DNA of 64,000 bases from SZUA-309 sp965232595 (GTDB lineage Bacteria > Pseudomonadota > Gammaproteobacteria > Pseudomonadales > Azotimanducaceae). The stretch's first letter is position 1. The number at the start of each line of letters is the position of its first letter. The position numbers and the translations under genes were made by a program. Below the pieces are notes generated by a model. That model saw only the letters and a list, made by a program, of their open reading frames with translations, had not been told where the DNA came from and did no database searches. Shown here piece after piece: positions 35,004 through 44,278 of this stretch. The stretch covers positions 4,154,001 to 4,218,000 of the forward strand of contig OZ246983.1 in the NCBI GenBank assembly GCA_965232595.1, given 5' to 3'.

Positions 35004-36386
35004 GTGAGGACTATATCAGTTCCACGCTCTTTCCACGCTCTCGATATCGTTGCATGCGGTATCCTGCTGGTAACGGGGCTAGCTTTGATCCTTTGGTCGC
35101 TTCGCGATGACTACATCATAGGTGGAGGGCCGGGTTTTGGGTGGTTCCAGGCTGCGATTATCGCCGTTGGATCTCTCGCGATATTCGCCTGCTTTTTTCC
35201 CCGAAGCGTTCGATACTCTGTGCTGGCCTTGTATGTTTCATTTTGCGTAGGATTGCTCATCACGGAATTGGGTCTTCGTTTGTTGTTCGAATCCCGATTT
35301 TCTTCTGCCTATCAACTGGATGATGTTGTCCACTATCGGCTTCGAGCCGGCGCCCTAAGAGCGTTCACTCACATGCCTGCGAATGGTGGCAAAACACATC
35401 TCTACCGCGTTAACGGAGATGGGTTTAGGGGGGAGGAAATTAGGAAAAATCCGGGTACAAGAGTAGCCGTGTACGGAGACTCGTTCATTCACGCTATATA
35501 TTCAAAACACCCACACACTTTCACTGAGCAGCTTGAAAAGGCATTGAGCGAGTTCGGAATGGCTGATCCGGAGGTTATCAATGCGGGTGTAGCCGGCTAT
35601 GGTCCGGATCAGGTGCTTCTACGCTTAGAAGGAGAATTGGAGCGGTTGAAACCGGATTTGTTGATCGTGGCTGTTTACTCGGGTAACGATTTTGGGGACC
35701 TTTTACGAAACAAACTGTTCCGCTTAGATAAGTCCGGCGCGCTTGCTCGCAGACCCAGCGAACTAGAGTCTTCTGTCGTACGTGCAGCAATGCTCGACGA
35801 ACAGGAGTTGTATCTTCGAAAGGCGCTTCGCCGGGTTAGAGATCTCATGCGAAGCGAGCAGCCCCAGTCCGTATCGTTGACTCAAAAGATCGATGATTCC
35901 TTAGAGCAGCATCTTTCCGAACACGATGAGTACGGTGCAGAGGACAACTTGGTCCGAGAGCTGCGATCCGATCCGTATTCGATTGACGTAAGCGCTCTAC
36001 CGGATAGTGACTCCTCACAAGCTAAAGTAGCGTTGATGGCTGCAATTCTGGAAGAGATTAAGCTGACTGCAACCTCTCAGCAGACCCGTGTTGTTTTTCT
36101 CCTCATACCGCATCCAATTGACGTCATGAAAGGCACGCACAGCTCTGGCGTTGTAGACACTAAGAAATTTCCTCACTATCACCCAGATCGACTGACGTCG
36201 ACATTGGCTGCGATTTGTCTAGAGAAAGGTCTAGATTGCATTAACTTAATGCCTGTGATGCGAAACGGTGGTGGTGACAGCCTGTTTCTAAATGGCGGAG
36301 ATGATCACTGGAACGATGCTGGACAAAAAACAGCTGCATATGCGGTAGCGGAGTTACTGTTGGTCGATGGAGCGTTTGAAGAGTGA
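35004..36386 (+). CDS. Second SGNH-hydrolase-like protein with N-terminal membrane region
   Basis: 460 residues from a GTG at 35004. Three hydrophobic segments (about 9-30, 45-62, 68-90) precede an SGNH-like domain with VYGDSFIHA, VYSGNDFGD and the terminal DDHWNDAGQKTAA. Architecture is that of a membrane-tethered esterase or acyltransferase acting outside the inner membrane. The sequence between blocks differs from that of the 31574 protein, so it is not a recent duplicate. The 130 bases before it hold no clear promoter. Confidence 0.72.
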   Translation: MRTISVPRSFHALDIVACGILLVTGLALILWSLRDDYIIGGGPGFGWFQAAIIAVGSLAIFACFFPRSVRYSVLALYVSFCVGLLITELGLRLLFESRFSSAYQLDDVVHYRLRAGALRAFTHMPANGGKTHLYRVNGDGFRGEEIRKNPGTRVAVYGDSFIHAIYSKHPHTFTEQLEKALSEFGMADPEVINAGVAGYGPDQVLLRLEGELERLKPDLLIVAVYSGNDFGDLLRNKLFRLDKSGALARRPSELESSVVRAAMLDEQELYLRKALRRVRDLMRSEQPQSVSLTQKIDDSLEQHLSEHDEYGAEDNLVRELRSDPYSIDVSALPDSDSSQAKVALMAAILEEIKLTATSQQTRVVFLLIPHPIDVMKGTHSSGVVDTKKFPHYHPDRLTSTLAAICLEKGLDCINLMPVMRNGGGDSLFLNGGDDHWNDAGQKTAAYAVAELLLVDGAFEE

Positions 36387-36390
36387 AGTT

Positions 36391-37284
36391 CTATTCGGTG
36401 AAGAAACGGCGGTCAGCTTCCAGCATCTCTGTATAAGAGGCATACGCCCTTGAGTTTAGTATGATCTCTTCTTCCTCCATAGTGAGATTGGGTTTGTTCT
36501 TGTTCGAAAAGACCCCATCATCGATCATTTCGTCGTTCACCGCGGGTAGATTGAGCGTACTCGTAAGTTTGCGCATTCGATCCCGACTTTTGAGCGAATC
36601 GTTGCAGACGAAGAGTCCACCATGCTCAATGTATAGTTTTGCTAACCGGGTGTACTCGTTGAGAAATTCGTTGAGTGTTTGACACTTCTCCCAGTCCATT
36701 TTTTGCACCGATGGCCATTGAGACAAAGGATCCCTAAAGAGGAAGATGGTGCGTGAGTTCGGGAAAAGTTCATCCAGCATCTGGAGTGTTGCCGAACTCG
36801 TGATCTGTATTTCTTTGAATCCGAATCGATCAACGCCGATGGGTGGGCGCAGCATGGATGAGAGTGCTTCAACGAACAATGACCGCGCAGGGCGCCAATC
36901 GGTGTGTGCCATAGCATAGCCGGTTTTATGGTTGTTCGACGAGTATGCCTCCGGTAAGACGGCGATTCTGCGCTCAGCTAACGGAGAGGTCATTTTCACG
37001 TCCATTTGCTGAATCACGCGTAGAATTCCATCGATCACATAGTCACCCGGTTCTCCCCAAATAGAGATAGCGTTAGTAGAATTTAGTAGACGCTGTATCG
37101 CCGTCGTCGACGATCGCCCCCACACGCCGAAAATGAAAACATGCTCGGAATTTCTGACTGACTCATAGTATTGCTCACCATATGAAGCAACGGGTGCGGC
37201 CAACAAGCGTTCATGTACCGGTGTTTTCTTGAACAGCCTAATCACTTTACGCAGAATCGGTTGCAATGAAATTCGTGTGTTCAT
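36391..37284 (-). CDS. Sulfotransferase family protein (first)
   Basis: 297 residues. A PAPS 5'-phosphosulfate loop is at 51-60 (IFGVWGRSST) and the 3'-phosphate site RTIFLFRDPLSQW at 178-190. These are the two landmarks of the P-loop sulfotransferase fold. FKEIQI near 156 is a conserved neighbour of the active site. It would transfer sulfate from PAPS to a hydroxyl or amine of a glycan or metabolite. Its start is four bases after the flippase stop, so the two form a minus-strand operon, hinting that the sulfated molecule is then moved across the membrane. Confidence 0.78.
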   Translation of the reverse strand: MNTRISLQPILRKVIRLFKKTPVHERLLAAPVASYGEQYYESVRNSEHVFIFGVWGRSSTTAIQRLLNSTNAISIWGEPGDYVIDGILRVIQQMDVKMTSPLAERRIAVLPEAYSSNNHKTGYAMAHTDWRPARSLFVEALSSMLRPPIGVDRFGFKEIQITSSATLQMLDELFPNSRTIFLFRDPLSQWPSVQKMDWEKCQTLNEFLNEYTRLAKLYIEHGGLFVCNDSLKSRDRMRKLTSTLNLPAVNDEMIDDGVFSNKNKPNLTMEEEEIILNSRAYASYTEMLEADRRFFTE

Positions 37285-37288
37285 CTAG

Positions 37289-38755
37289 TTAATCGACAGC
37301 CTTCTCGGATTTCCGGTAGAGGGGTAGATAGCTGAGCACCGGTTTTGCCCACTTTGCCTTAAGTACAATCAGAAGCCACAAACCGGCCGTTACAGACACT
37401 GCCACTAGCATTTCTATCAGTTCCCTATCTGCGACGAGTTCGAAGCTCGGGCTTAGAACTCCGATGGCGGTAACAGTCCACCAAGAAAGCAACATTAGAC
37501 AGTCCGAGCTCAGCGTGTGGATCTGAAGTCGGCGTACGGCAACTGCTGATACTAAATACCGGCCGATTTCTGAGGCTGCGAATCCTGCAACTGCGCCGGT
37601 GAACCCAAACCATACGTATCCTATGGTGATTAGAATAACCATGCAGGCTAGCTTGGCGACCCCACCAAACGCCAGAAACTTTGCGTCACCGTTCGCCAGC
37701 AATACCGCCGCATTACCCATCTCAATGATTCGGAAAACGACCCCAAGCAGCAATATCTGCAGCATCCAGCCAGCCTCCTGGTAGCGGCTGTCATAAAGCA
37801 AATCGATTACAGTTGGTGCGGCGACGCACAGACAAGATGTTCCAACCATGCCTACGACGATAAATGGTGTCCTTAAGGCCGGAAGTCCTGCGCTGAAGTC
37901 GTCGGCGTCTGCCTCTCGCAGCCGACACAGCGCTGGAAAAACGATCGCCTGGCTGAGTTTCGCCAGAACAGTAGTTGGGAGCATCGCGAGCACGCTTGCA
38001 ATCGCGTAGACCCCCAGCGTTTCGAGAGTAGCAAGCTTTCCGAAAGCCATGCGATCGCCATGACCAACCAAGAACGTAAGCAAGCTACTCAGAAATATCC
38101 ACTTTCCGAAAGTGAATATCTGGTAGGCGGAAGAGCGATCGAACCTAAATCTGTTCCAAGAGTCGGCGAGCCAGAGATGACTGAGCGCAAGCGTAGTTAA
38201 TGAAGAGGCGAAAGTGCCTACGAGTAGCGCCCATACGGACGGCTGAATCAAGGCTGCGGTGATCATGACACTGGAAGCGGCGAACTGGGCAAGTAACTCA
38301 ACGATGCTAATTCGACGAGCTCGAATGTGTCTTCTCTCTGTGTGAATAGATGTAGAGTTGAATCCAGCGATAATGGCCGTTACCCCAGCAGCCGGAACGA
38401 GCAATGCAAGCATTTCGTCTCCGTACAAGGACGCGAATGGAGCGGATAAAGCTAGCACTAGTACGAAAATCAGAAGCCCGCGGATCACCTGAATCGTCCA
38501 GGCCGTGTTCAGGAAAGATCGATCATCACCTCGCTGATGCTGGACGATTACCGTCTGAATTCCGACATCAGAGAACATGAATAGTCCCTGGAGGATGACT
38601 CCCACGAGAGCCATCAGCCCGAACGCCTCTGGAAACAGAAGCTTGGCCAAGACCACATTGCTCGCGAAACGTAGTAGCGTGGAAGCACCGAAGCCAACCG
38701 CGGTCCACATCGTACCTGTCTGAATCTGATCGGTTGTTGGACGCGAGAGTGTCAC
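37289..38755 (-). CDS. Wzx-type polysaccharide/lipid-linked oligosaccharide flippase
   Basis: 488 residues with about 12-14 membrane helices, starting with GTMWTAVGFGASTLLRFASN and KLLFPEAFGLMALVGVILQG. This is the arrangement of the WzxC/RfbX branch of the MOP superfamily. It should flip an undecaprenyl-linked or other lipid-linked intermediate across the inner membrane. It sits between two sulfotransferase genes and near an O-antigen-ligase-like gene, which completes a Wzx/ligase style route. The gene is divergent from the second sulfotransferase across a 291-base gap. Confidence 0.88.
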   Translation of the reverse strand: MTLSRPTTDQIQTGTMWTAVGFGASTLLRFASNVVLAKLLFPEAFGLMALVGVILQGLFMFSDVGIQTVIVQHQRGDDRSFLNTAWTIQVIRGLLIFVLVLALSAPFASLYGDEMLALLVPAAGVTAIIAGFNSTSIHTERRHIRARRISIVELLAQFAASSVMITAALIQPSVWALLVGTFASSLTTLALSHLWLADSWNRFRFDRSSAYQIFTFGKWIFLSSLLTFLVGHGDRMAFGKLATLETLGVYAIASVLAMLPTTVLAKLSQAIVFPALCRLREADADDFSAGLPALRTPFIVVGMVGTSCLCVAAPTVIDLLYDSRYQEAGWMLQILLLGVVFRIIEMGNAAVLLANGDAKFLAFGGVAKLACMVILITIGYVWFGFTGAVAGFAASEIGRYLVSAVAVRRLQIHTLSSDCLMLLSWWTVTAIGVLSPSFELVADRELIEMLVAVSVTAGLWLLIVLKAKWAKPVLSYLPLYRKSEKAVD

Positions 38756-38952
38756 GATTCTTCGGCTAGTGTTTCGCTTCTGGACGGTTGTTCAAGTTAG
38801 AGTCACGGGTGCTAACGAAGTGTTCTTTCGTCGGCATGTGAGTAGAGAGGTTGGATCTATTTTGCCCGCGGTCTCTCAGGACAGGAGAACAATCTTGTCT
38901 TTCAGTTGTTATGAACGCGGATTGGAAAGATACGACGCACTTTCGAACTCTT

Positions 38953-38968
38953 GAGTACATATATACTC
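38953..38968. repeat. Inverted repeat in the 291-base intergenic region
   Basis: GAGTA, six-base spacer CATATA, TACTC, about 80 bases before the second sulfotransferase start and within an AT-rich stretch. It could be a small operator. Nothing else in 38756-39046 supports a gene; the short open frames there on both strands overlap one another and have no family resemblance. Confidence 0.3.
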
Positions 38969-39046
38969 AGTCGGGTTATTTTAAACGTTTGTGTTTGGAA
39001 CCTGCTCCGAGGATAGAGTCCAGCTTCCTCTGCAAGTCTACTGAAA

Positions 39047-39934
39047 ATGAATGAGACACCAGTCGGTCCCGACTTCCTGATAATTGGTGCGATGAAATCG
39101 GGCACTACGACACTTGCCTTCGATCTCGAAAATACTCAACTAGCGTCCTTTCCGGCAGGAAAGGAGGTCGAGTTGCTCGCCTCGAGAGACTTCGAAAACG
39201 ACACCGCATTGGTTGAAGCCTATTTTGAGGCTTTAGGCCCTAAAAGAGGCAGCTTGATTGGCGATGCTTCACCGCTCTATCTGATGGGAGACACGCAGTT
39301 GGTTGCGCGGAGGGCCAAGCGACTTTTGATACCTAGCCTTAAGGTGATCTGTGTTCTACGAGACCCAATACGTAGGGCAGTGAGTCACTACAAGCATGTT
39401 GGGAACTGGGCTAGCACTTATTACGATAGTGTTGATCAGGCGTTCGAAGATCCGATGTTCACGGAAACAAGTCTGTACAGCGAACGGATCGCACCTTGGA
39501 TTGATGAGTTCGGGCGGGAAGCGATAATGGCGTTTCGCTTTGAAGACTATATCGCGAATCGAGCTGAGACTATCGGGCGGGTGCTGAACTTTCTTGGTGT
39601 CGCGTTAAATGATGTGTCTGTAGATTCAACCGTCGCTCTCAACACTTCTGAAGAACGCTATCAGTTAAGCCCTTTGGCGGCACGCCTCCGGAGCGCGCTC
39701 CGGAAAATGGGCTACCACAAACCGCTACCGGCACGAGTTAAGGGTGTTTTATTGCCTACAGTTTCTGAAAAGCTCCCCAAGCTCAACATTCAATTGAGCG
39801 ATGCAGCTCTCCGTCGAATGCAAACACTTTTCGAGCGAGATGGAGCACGACTTCGAGAATTGTTGGAAGACGAGAGCCTGAAGTGGGATCTTGGAGCTAC
39901 TGTTGAAGCGATATCGAATACTGACCACCCTTAG
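39047..39934 (+). CDS. Sulfotransferase (second, Sulfotransfer_1/3 type)
   Basis: 295 residues. The PAPS loop is very clear (GAMKSGTTTL, 14-23) and so is the 3'-phosphate site (VICVLRDPIRRAVSHY, 100-115; Arg106, Ser113), as in heparan- and Nod-factor-type sulfotransferases. A catalytic-base region IGDASPLYL lies near 71-79. It is more canonical than the 36391 protein and not closely similar to it, so the two probably sulfate different positions. The end overlaps the convergent O-antigen-ligase-like gene by 38 bases. Confidence 0.88.
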   Translation: MNETPVGPDFLIIGAMKSGTTTLAFDLENTQLASFPAGKEVELLASRDFENDTALVEAYFEALGPKRGSLIGDASPLYLMGDTQLVARRAKRLLIPSLKVICVLRDPIRRAVSHYKHVGNWASTYYDSVDQAFEDPMFTETSLYSERIAPWIDEFGREAIMAFRFEDYIANRAETIGRVLNFLGVALNDVSVDSTVALNTSEERYQLSPLAARLRSALRKMGYHKPLPARVKGVLLPTVSEKLPKLNIQLSDAALRRMQTLFERDGARLRELLEDESLKWDLGATVEAISNTDHP

Positions 39935-41390
39935 TTCTACCTTCGTTTCCTCGTCTAGTTGACGCAACAATTGCACCTAGGACAAGCCACACGATTACAC
40001 CAATTCGACTCGTTGCGCTGGTAGTTACGATAGCGAACAACATAGCTAACGTGGTGAACAGAAGGCCGTTGAGGAATGCCAGCTGGTCACTTGCAGCCGA
40101 CGACCGTGCCTCTCGTCTAGCTCTTCTTAACTGTCCAAGCGCCGATACAAAGATCGAGGTGAAAGCGAGCAGTCCGACATATCCCATGTTTAGGAGCACT
40201 ATGAGGTAGTGGTTGACTAAGTCCAATTGACCGTTTGGCTGCCGCATAGCGTTCATGGATGGATGATCACGGAATGTCGAGCTCCCAAACCAAGGGTTCT
40301 CATTCGCTACATCAATGGACACGCCTATCAACCTCTCTCTGTAGTGCACTGATCGAACAGCTTGGCTGTCTTCGTCTCCCAAGCCGGGCACAAGGTTGTA
40401 CAGTTCGTCTGCCATTTCACTGTTTGCGAGTAGCGCAAAGATCGGTATGGAGAGAAGCAAAGCAAACGCCGCATACTGGAGGAGCGCCTTGGCATTCGAG
40501 GTCATGATGTAGCCGCACCCGATGAGGATTGCTCCGAGCCATGATCCCCTGGAAAAAGTCATGAAAAGTCCGATTGCGATGACCAGAATCACGAGGAGTG
40601 CTACTGAACGTCTGCACTTGAAGGTTGGCCATGTCATCCACAGCGCGCCTAGTCCCACTGCAAGTGTGAAGGCAGATTGGGACGGACGATCTAGAGGGCC
40701 GTACGCACGCAGGAATCCTGCGCGATACTCATAGAACGTTCCGAAAGCCCCAGTGACATTCTGAACCATGTTCGCGTACAGATGCCATCGAAAGACAGCT
40801 TCCACTATGTTAACCATGGAAGCAAAAATGACCCCAAATAGAAACACAGTCAGCGCTCTCTGAATCTCGCTTCTTGTCTTCAGAGTTCGGCTGATGACCA
40901 AGTATGGCAGGACCATATCTAGAAAAAGATTGAAAACGCCGCGCACTCCCGCAGTGAAATTGTCGTCTCTGAACTCGAGCGCTCCTGCAATCACAAAGAA
41001 CGCAAAGACATATTTGTCTACGGGCGTACTGCTACGTTCTCCTAGTACCAGTCGCGGGACCATTGGTAGCAGCAGAACGAGTGTCAGAAGACGTGGCCAA
41101 GTGAGATAAATTATTGAGAAACCGCCTAGCTGAAGGCGGGCGTCAAGCAACGGAAACACCGGGAGTAGAAAACAAAACGCACAAATTCGGCCCATTGGTG
41201 TGCGAGGAACCACTAGCACAAGCGACAACCCGACAAAGATTACAAACGACCAATAGGATGGTGTTAGGGCCCCAGCTAGACTGATGGCCGCCAGCAGTCC
41301 GAAGAGCTTATTGCGGAGTTCTTCGTCATTGAGAAGCCCCGAAAGCCTGTATGTGAATGCGGCTATGGCAAATAGATAGAGGTAACTCAC
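39897..41390 (-). CDS. O-antigen ligase/polymerase-like membrane protein (Wzy_C family)
   Basis: 497 residues with about 12 hydrophobic helices and one large loop (about 330-385), where WaaL/Wzy_C proteins act. The conserved RGSWLGA and loop region PWFGSSTFRDHPS with NHYLIVLLNMGYVGL fit the family. Such proteins join a lipid-linked glycan to an acceptor or polymerise repeat units on the periplasmic face. It would take over from the flippase. The exact reaction cannot be told apart by sequence. Confidence 0.82.
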   Translation of the reverse strand: MSYLYLFAIAAFTYRLSGLLNDEELRNKLFGLLAAISLAGALTPSYWSFVIFVGLSLVLVVPRTPMGRICAFCFLLPVFPLLDARLQLGGFSIIYLTWPRLLTLVLLLPMVPRLVLGERSSTPVDKYVFAFFVIAGALEFRDDNFTAGVRGVFNLFLDMVLPYLVISRTLKTRSEIQRALTVFLFGVIFASMVNIVEAVFRWHLYANMVQNVTGAFGTFYEYRAGFLRAYGPLDRPSQSAFTLAVGLGALWMTWPTFKCRRSVALLVILVIAIGLFMTFSRGSWLGAILIGCGYIMTSNAKALLQYAAFALLLSIPIFALLANSEMADELYNLVPGLGDEDSQAVRSVHYRERLIGVSIDVANENPWFGSSTFRDHPSMNAMRQPNGQLDLVNHYLIVLLNMGYVGLLAFTSIFVSALGQLRRARREARSSAASDQLAFLNGLLFTTLAMLFAIVTTSATSRIGVIVWLVLGAIVASTRRGNEGRTKGGQYSISLQQ

Positions 41391-41452
41391 AGATGGTTCA
41401 GCTATTGCAAGCTTGAAAGTCCTTAGTTTTTGCCTATCTCTTCGATAACGCT

Positions 41453-43567
41453 ATGAATCGAACTCTGATAATTGTAATCACATTGGTGATCGTCTGCTCT
41501 TCCGTACTGCTTTATAACAGCAGTAGTAAAGTAAGGTGGCGCGTTGACGTTCTCGCTCTCAAGGCTTCAGGACAGATAGAGGAACTGACGTGGGGAGAAA
41601 CGCTACGTTGGATGCTTCCAGGGAGTCCGGTATACCTCGACCGACTTGCCGTAAACAGCAACCCAAACGTCTCGCTTAACAACCGAAGGCACTTAACGCC
41701 GCGTGACGTTAGAGAGGGTGAGCGGTTGTTCAGGCGTAACTGTGCATCCTGCCACGGCGGAGGAGGCGATGGTGCTGGTGGTCCGTCACTCCGTGGAGTT
41801 GGAAGCGTGAGAAGCGACTGGGAGTTGTACCGGACAATACAACGAGGGATACCCGGGACAGCAATGCCGGCGAACGATCTCCCTGATCCTCAGATCTGGC
41901 AGATCATGAGCTATCTTGCATCAATTGTAGATTCATCTCGTTTCACCGAGAAACCGGCGTTAAGCAGACCGGTTCTGCCTTCAGAGATCGCAGAGGCGAA
42001 CGAAGCTAGTAGCAACTGGCTAACTTACAACGGCAACTACCAGGGCTGGCGGTACAGCGCATTGCGGGAGATCAACCGGGATAACGTTGGCTCACTTGCG
42101 CTCAAATGGATACATCAGTCTGACACGTCGTACAACAAGCTCGAAAGTAATCCAATTGTCGTCGATGGAGTTATGTACATAACAGAGCCTCCTGGACGTG
42201 TTCTTGCCTTGGATGCTACCACCGGTGAACTAATATGGCGCTTCGACCGATCAATTCCTGATCAGATGGCAATCTGTTGCGGTGTAGTTAATAGAGGCGT
42301 GGCGATACTGGGCGAACTCATACTGGTGGCGACCATAGATGCGCATTTGCTGGCTCTAGATAGTGCGACTGGAGTTTTGCGCTGGGAGGTTGAAGTTGCC
42401 GAACACGAAAAGGGCTACAGCATTACAGCTGCACCGATCGCTTTTGCGAATCAGGTGATTACGGGTGTTGCTGGTGGCGAGAGCGGCATTCGCGGTTTCT
42501 TGGATGCATATGACGTTACTACAGGTGAGAGAATCTGGCGGAGATACACGATCCCTATGCCCGGTGAGGACGGAAGCGACAGTTGGGTCGATGAATCCTG
42601 GGAAATAGGTGGAGGAGCCACCTGGATGACGGGTACCTATGATGCAAGCCTCAACCTCCTGTACTGGGGTACCGGTCACTCAGTCCACAATCCTGAAGTT
42701 CCTGGAAGCGATGAGCTGCATGGAAGTTCAGTGCTCGCAATTGATGCGAGCACCGGTGAAATCAAGTGGCACTTTCAGATGACACCGAACGACATCCATG
42801 GTTTTGACGCGGTCCAGACACCCGTCCTGATAGAAGGCGTCGTTGACGGTCAACAACGCAAACTGCTGATATCCGCGAATCGAAACGGTTACTACTATGT
42901 GCTAGATAGGATGACAGGTCAGTACCTCGTCGGCGTACCCTTCACCAAGGTCACCTGGGCATCTGGCCTTTCGGATAAAGGTAGGCCGATCATCGAGCCT
43001 GCTGCAGCCCCGACTTCAGAAGGCACGCTGAGTTGGCCTGCATCCGTTGGTGCAACGAACTGGTGGCCGCCATCCTATTCACCTCTGGCTGACAGTCTCT
43101 TTGTTTCCGTAATCGAGGCACCATCGATTTTCTATTCCCAGCCTGATGAATACGTGCCGGGTGAAAACTACGTGCGGGTGATTGGACGATATCCGCACAA
43201 TCAGCCCGTCGAACGGCTCGTAAAACGAATCGACAGCACTACGGGGCAGATTCGCTGGCAGCGCAGATTTGAAGCATTGGTAGGAGCAGGCACGATGGGT
43301 GGGTTGCTCACCACTAGAGGGAACCTTGTGTTCGGGGCGTCCAATGAAAATCTGTTCGCGCTCGACGTTGAGACAGGAGACCAAATGTGGACCGTAGATA
43401 CTGGCGGTTCGATCTTCGCAGCACCCATGACCTACAGCGTTGGGGGTAAGCAGTACTTGACCATAGCTGGCGGTCGAGCACTGCTCACATTCGCGTTGCC
43501 TGAGTCGCGGGAAGGCGACGAGAGGAACCTAGCGCCTGGCTCCGTATCTGGATACATCCGGCAGTGA
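41453..43567 (+). CDS. Quinohemoprotein dehydrogenase (N-terminal cytochrome c, PQQ beta-propeller)
   Basis: 704 residues. An N-terminal membrane or signal segment (3-20) is followed by a cytochrome c domain with CASCH at 97-101. Next is an eight-bladed PQQ propeller (about 190-690) with repeated LDATTGELIWRF-type tryptophan motifs and the vicinal cysteines Cys275-Cys276 in AICCGVVNRG that sit over PQQ in alcohol dehydrogenases. Here the heme domain precedes the propeller; the well-known type II alcohol dehydrogenases have it after. It should oxidise an alcohol or sugar in the periplasm and pass electrons to the respiratory chain. No PQQ synthesis genes are nearby. Confidence 0.9.
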   Translation: MNRTLIIVITLVIVCSSVLLYNSSSKVRWRVDVLALKASGQIEELTWGETLRWMLPGSPVYLDRLAVNSNPNVSLNNRRHLTPRDVREGERLFRRNCASCHGGGGDGAGGPSLRGVGSVRSDWELYRTIQRGIPGTAMPANDLPDPQIWQIMSYLASIVDSSRFTEKPALSRPVLPSEIAEANEASSNWLTYNGNYQGWRYSALREINRDNVGSLALKWIHQSDTSYNKLESNPIVVDGVMYITEPPGRVLALDATTGELIWRFDRSIPDQMAICCGVVNRGVAILGELILVATIDAHLLALDSATGVLRWEVEVAEHEKGYSITAAPIAFANQVITGVAGGESGIRGFLDAYDVTTGERIWRRYTIPMPGEDGSDSWVDESWEIGGGATWMTGTYDASLNLLYWGTGHSVHNPEVPGSDELHGSSVLAIDASTGEIKWHFQMTPNDIHGFDAVQTPVLIEGVVDGQQRKLLISANRNGYYYVLDRMTGQYLVGVPFTKVTWASGLSDKGRPIIEPAAAPTSEGTLSWPASVGATNWWPPSYSPLADSLFVSVIEAPSIFYSQPDEYVPGENYVRVIGRYPHNQPVERLVKRIDSTTGQIRWQRRFEALVGAGTMGGLLTTRGNLVFGASNENLFALDVETGDQMWTVDTGGSIFAAPMTYSVGGKQYLTIAGGRALLTFALPESREGDERNLAPGSVSGYIRQ

Positions 43568-44278
43568 GGTCCACTGTTGGAACGTAGGGACACTTACCCC
43601 TGTAAATGGAGAGTACATTGGAGCTCTTCCGACGTAGTCGGATCTATTGGTATACATCCTTGGCGAATCAAGTACCCCTGAATCGGTAGAGTTGGTGTTC
43701 GCGAACGCGAGTGCGTTGGCACCGGTGACCGTGTACCGCTGGATGCGTTCCCAGTGAACGTTGGTGATCCCCGCATCGGCGTAGTCAAGATACGTCAGGT
43801 GTATTCTACCTACGATGATCGTGTCAGCCACATATGCACTGTCGCAGCCGACGGAGAAGCGAAAGCCCGTGCCTGAAGTGTTTCGTGGGTTAAATGCGCT
43901 ATCAACTACAACGATTCTCTCCGCATGCTGCAGACGGAAAGGGGAGTTGTATCCGTTGTGGGCCTGGACGTTCGCAAAGATCAGATCCGAGTACTTCTCT
44001 ATTCCAGAATCCTGTTGGCTAAATATGGTGAACTGAGTGACATTGTTCATCGATGTATCCAGCGTGCTATTGACAATTGCGACTCGATGGCTGGCTTCGC
44101 GGCCCGCGCGACGATGAAGGCTCAAGCCACCTTCGATGTAGAGGTCGTCCAGCAACACGTCCTGTACTGCACGCAACGTCATCACGTCTCCGTTGTTAAG
44201 GATGTTGCCACCTCTCCAGCTAACCCTTCGGTTCCCGTCCATTGAGATCGAGCCTCTTAATGTCGAGCTATCGGACAT
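43529..44278 (-). pseudogene. Right-handed beta-helix protein, 5'-truncated
   Basis: 249 codons of repetitive short strands (for example VLLDDLYIEGGLSLHRR, DLIFANVQAHNGYNSPFR, ERIVVVDSAFNPRNTSG) typical of pectate-lyase-like parallel beta-helix or polysaccharide-degrading surface proteins. There is no signal peptide. An in-frame TGA lies just upstream of the first ATG, and the frame ends abruptly where the truncated receptor gene begins. I read it as the C-terminal remnant of a larger exported protein. A short intact gene is possible but less likely. Its 3' end overlaps the dehydrogenase gene by 39 bases. Confidence 0.55.

Noticed and set aside
38756..39046. Short open frames on both strands of the intergenic region
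   Set aside because: They overlap one another on opposite strands, lack ribosome-binding sites and show no protein-like composition.
36391..39934. The two sulfotransferases as a gene duplication
   Set aside because: Outside the PAPS motifs the sequences and lengths between motifs differ too much for a recent duplicate.
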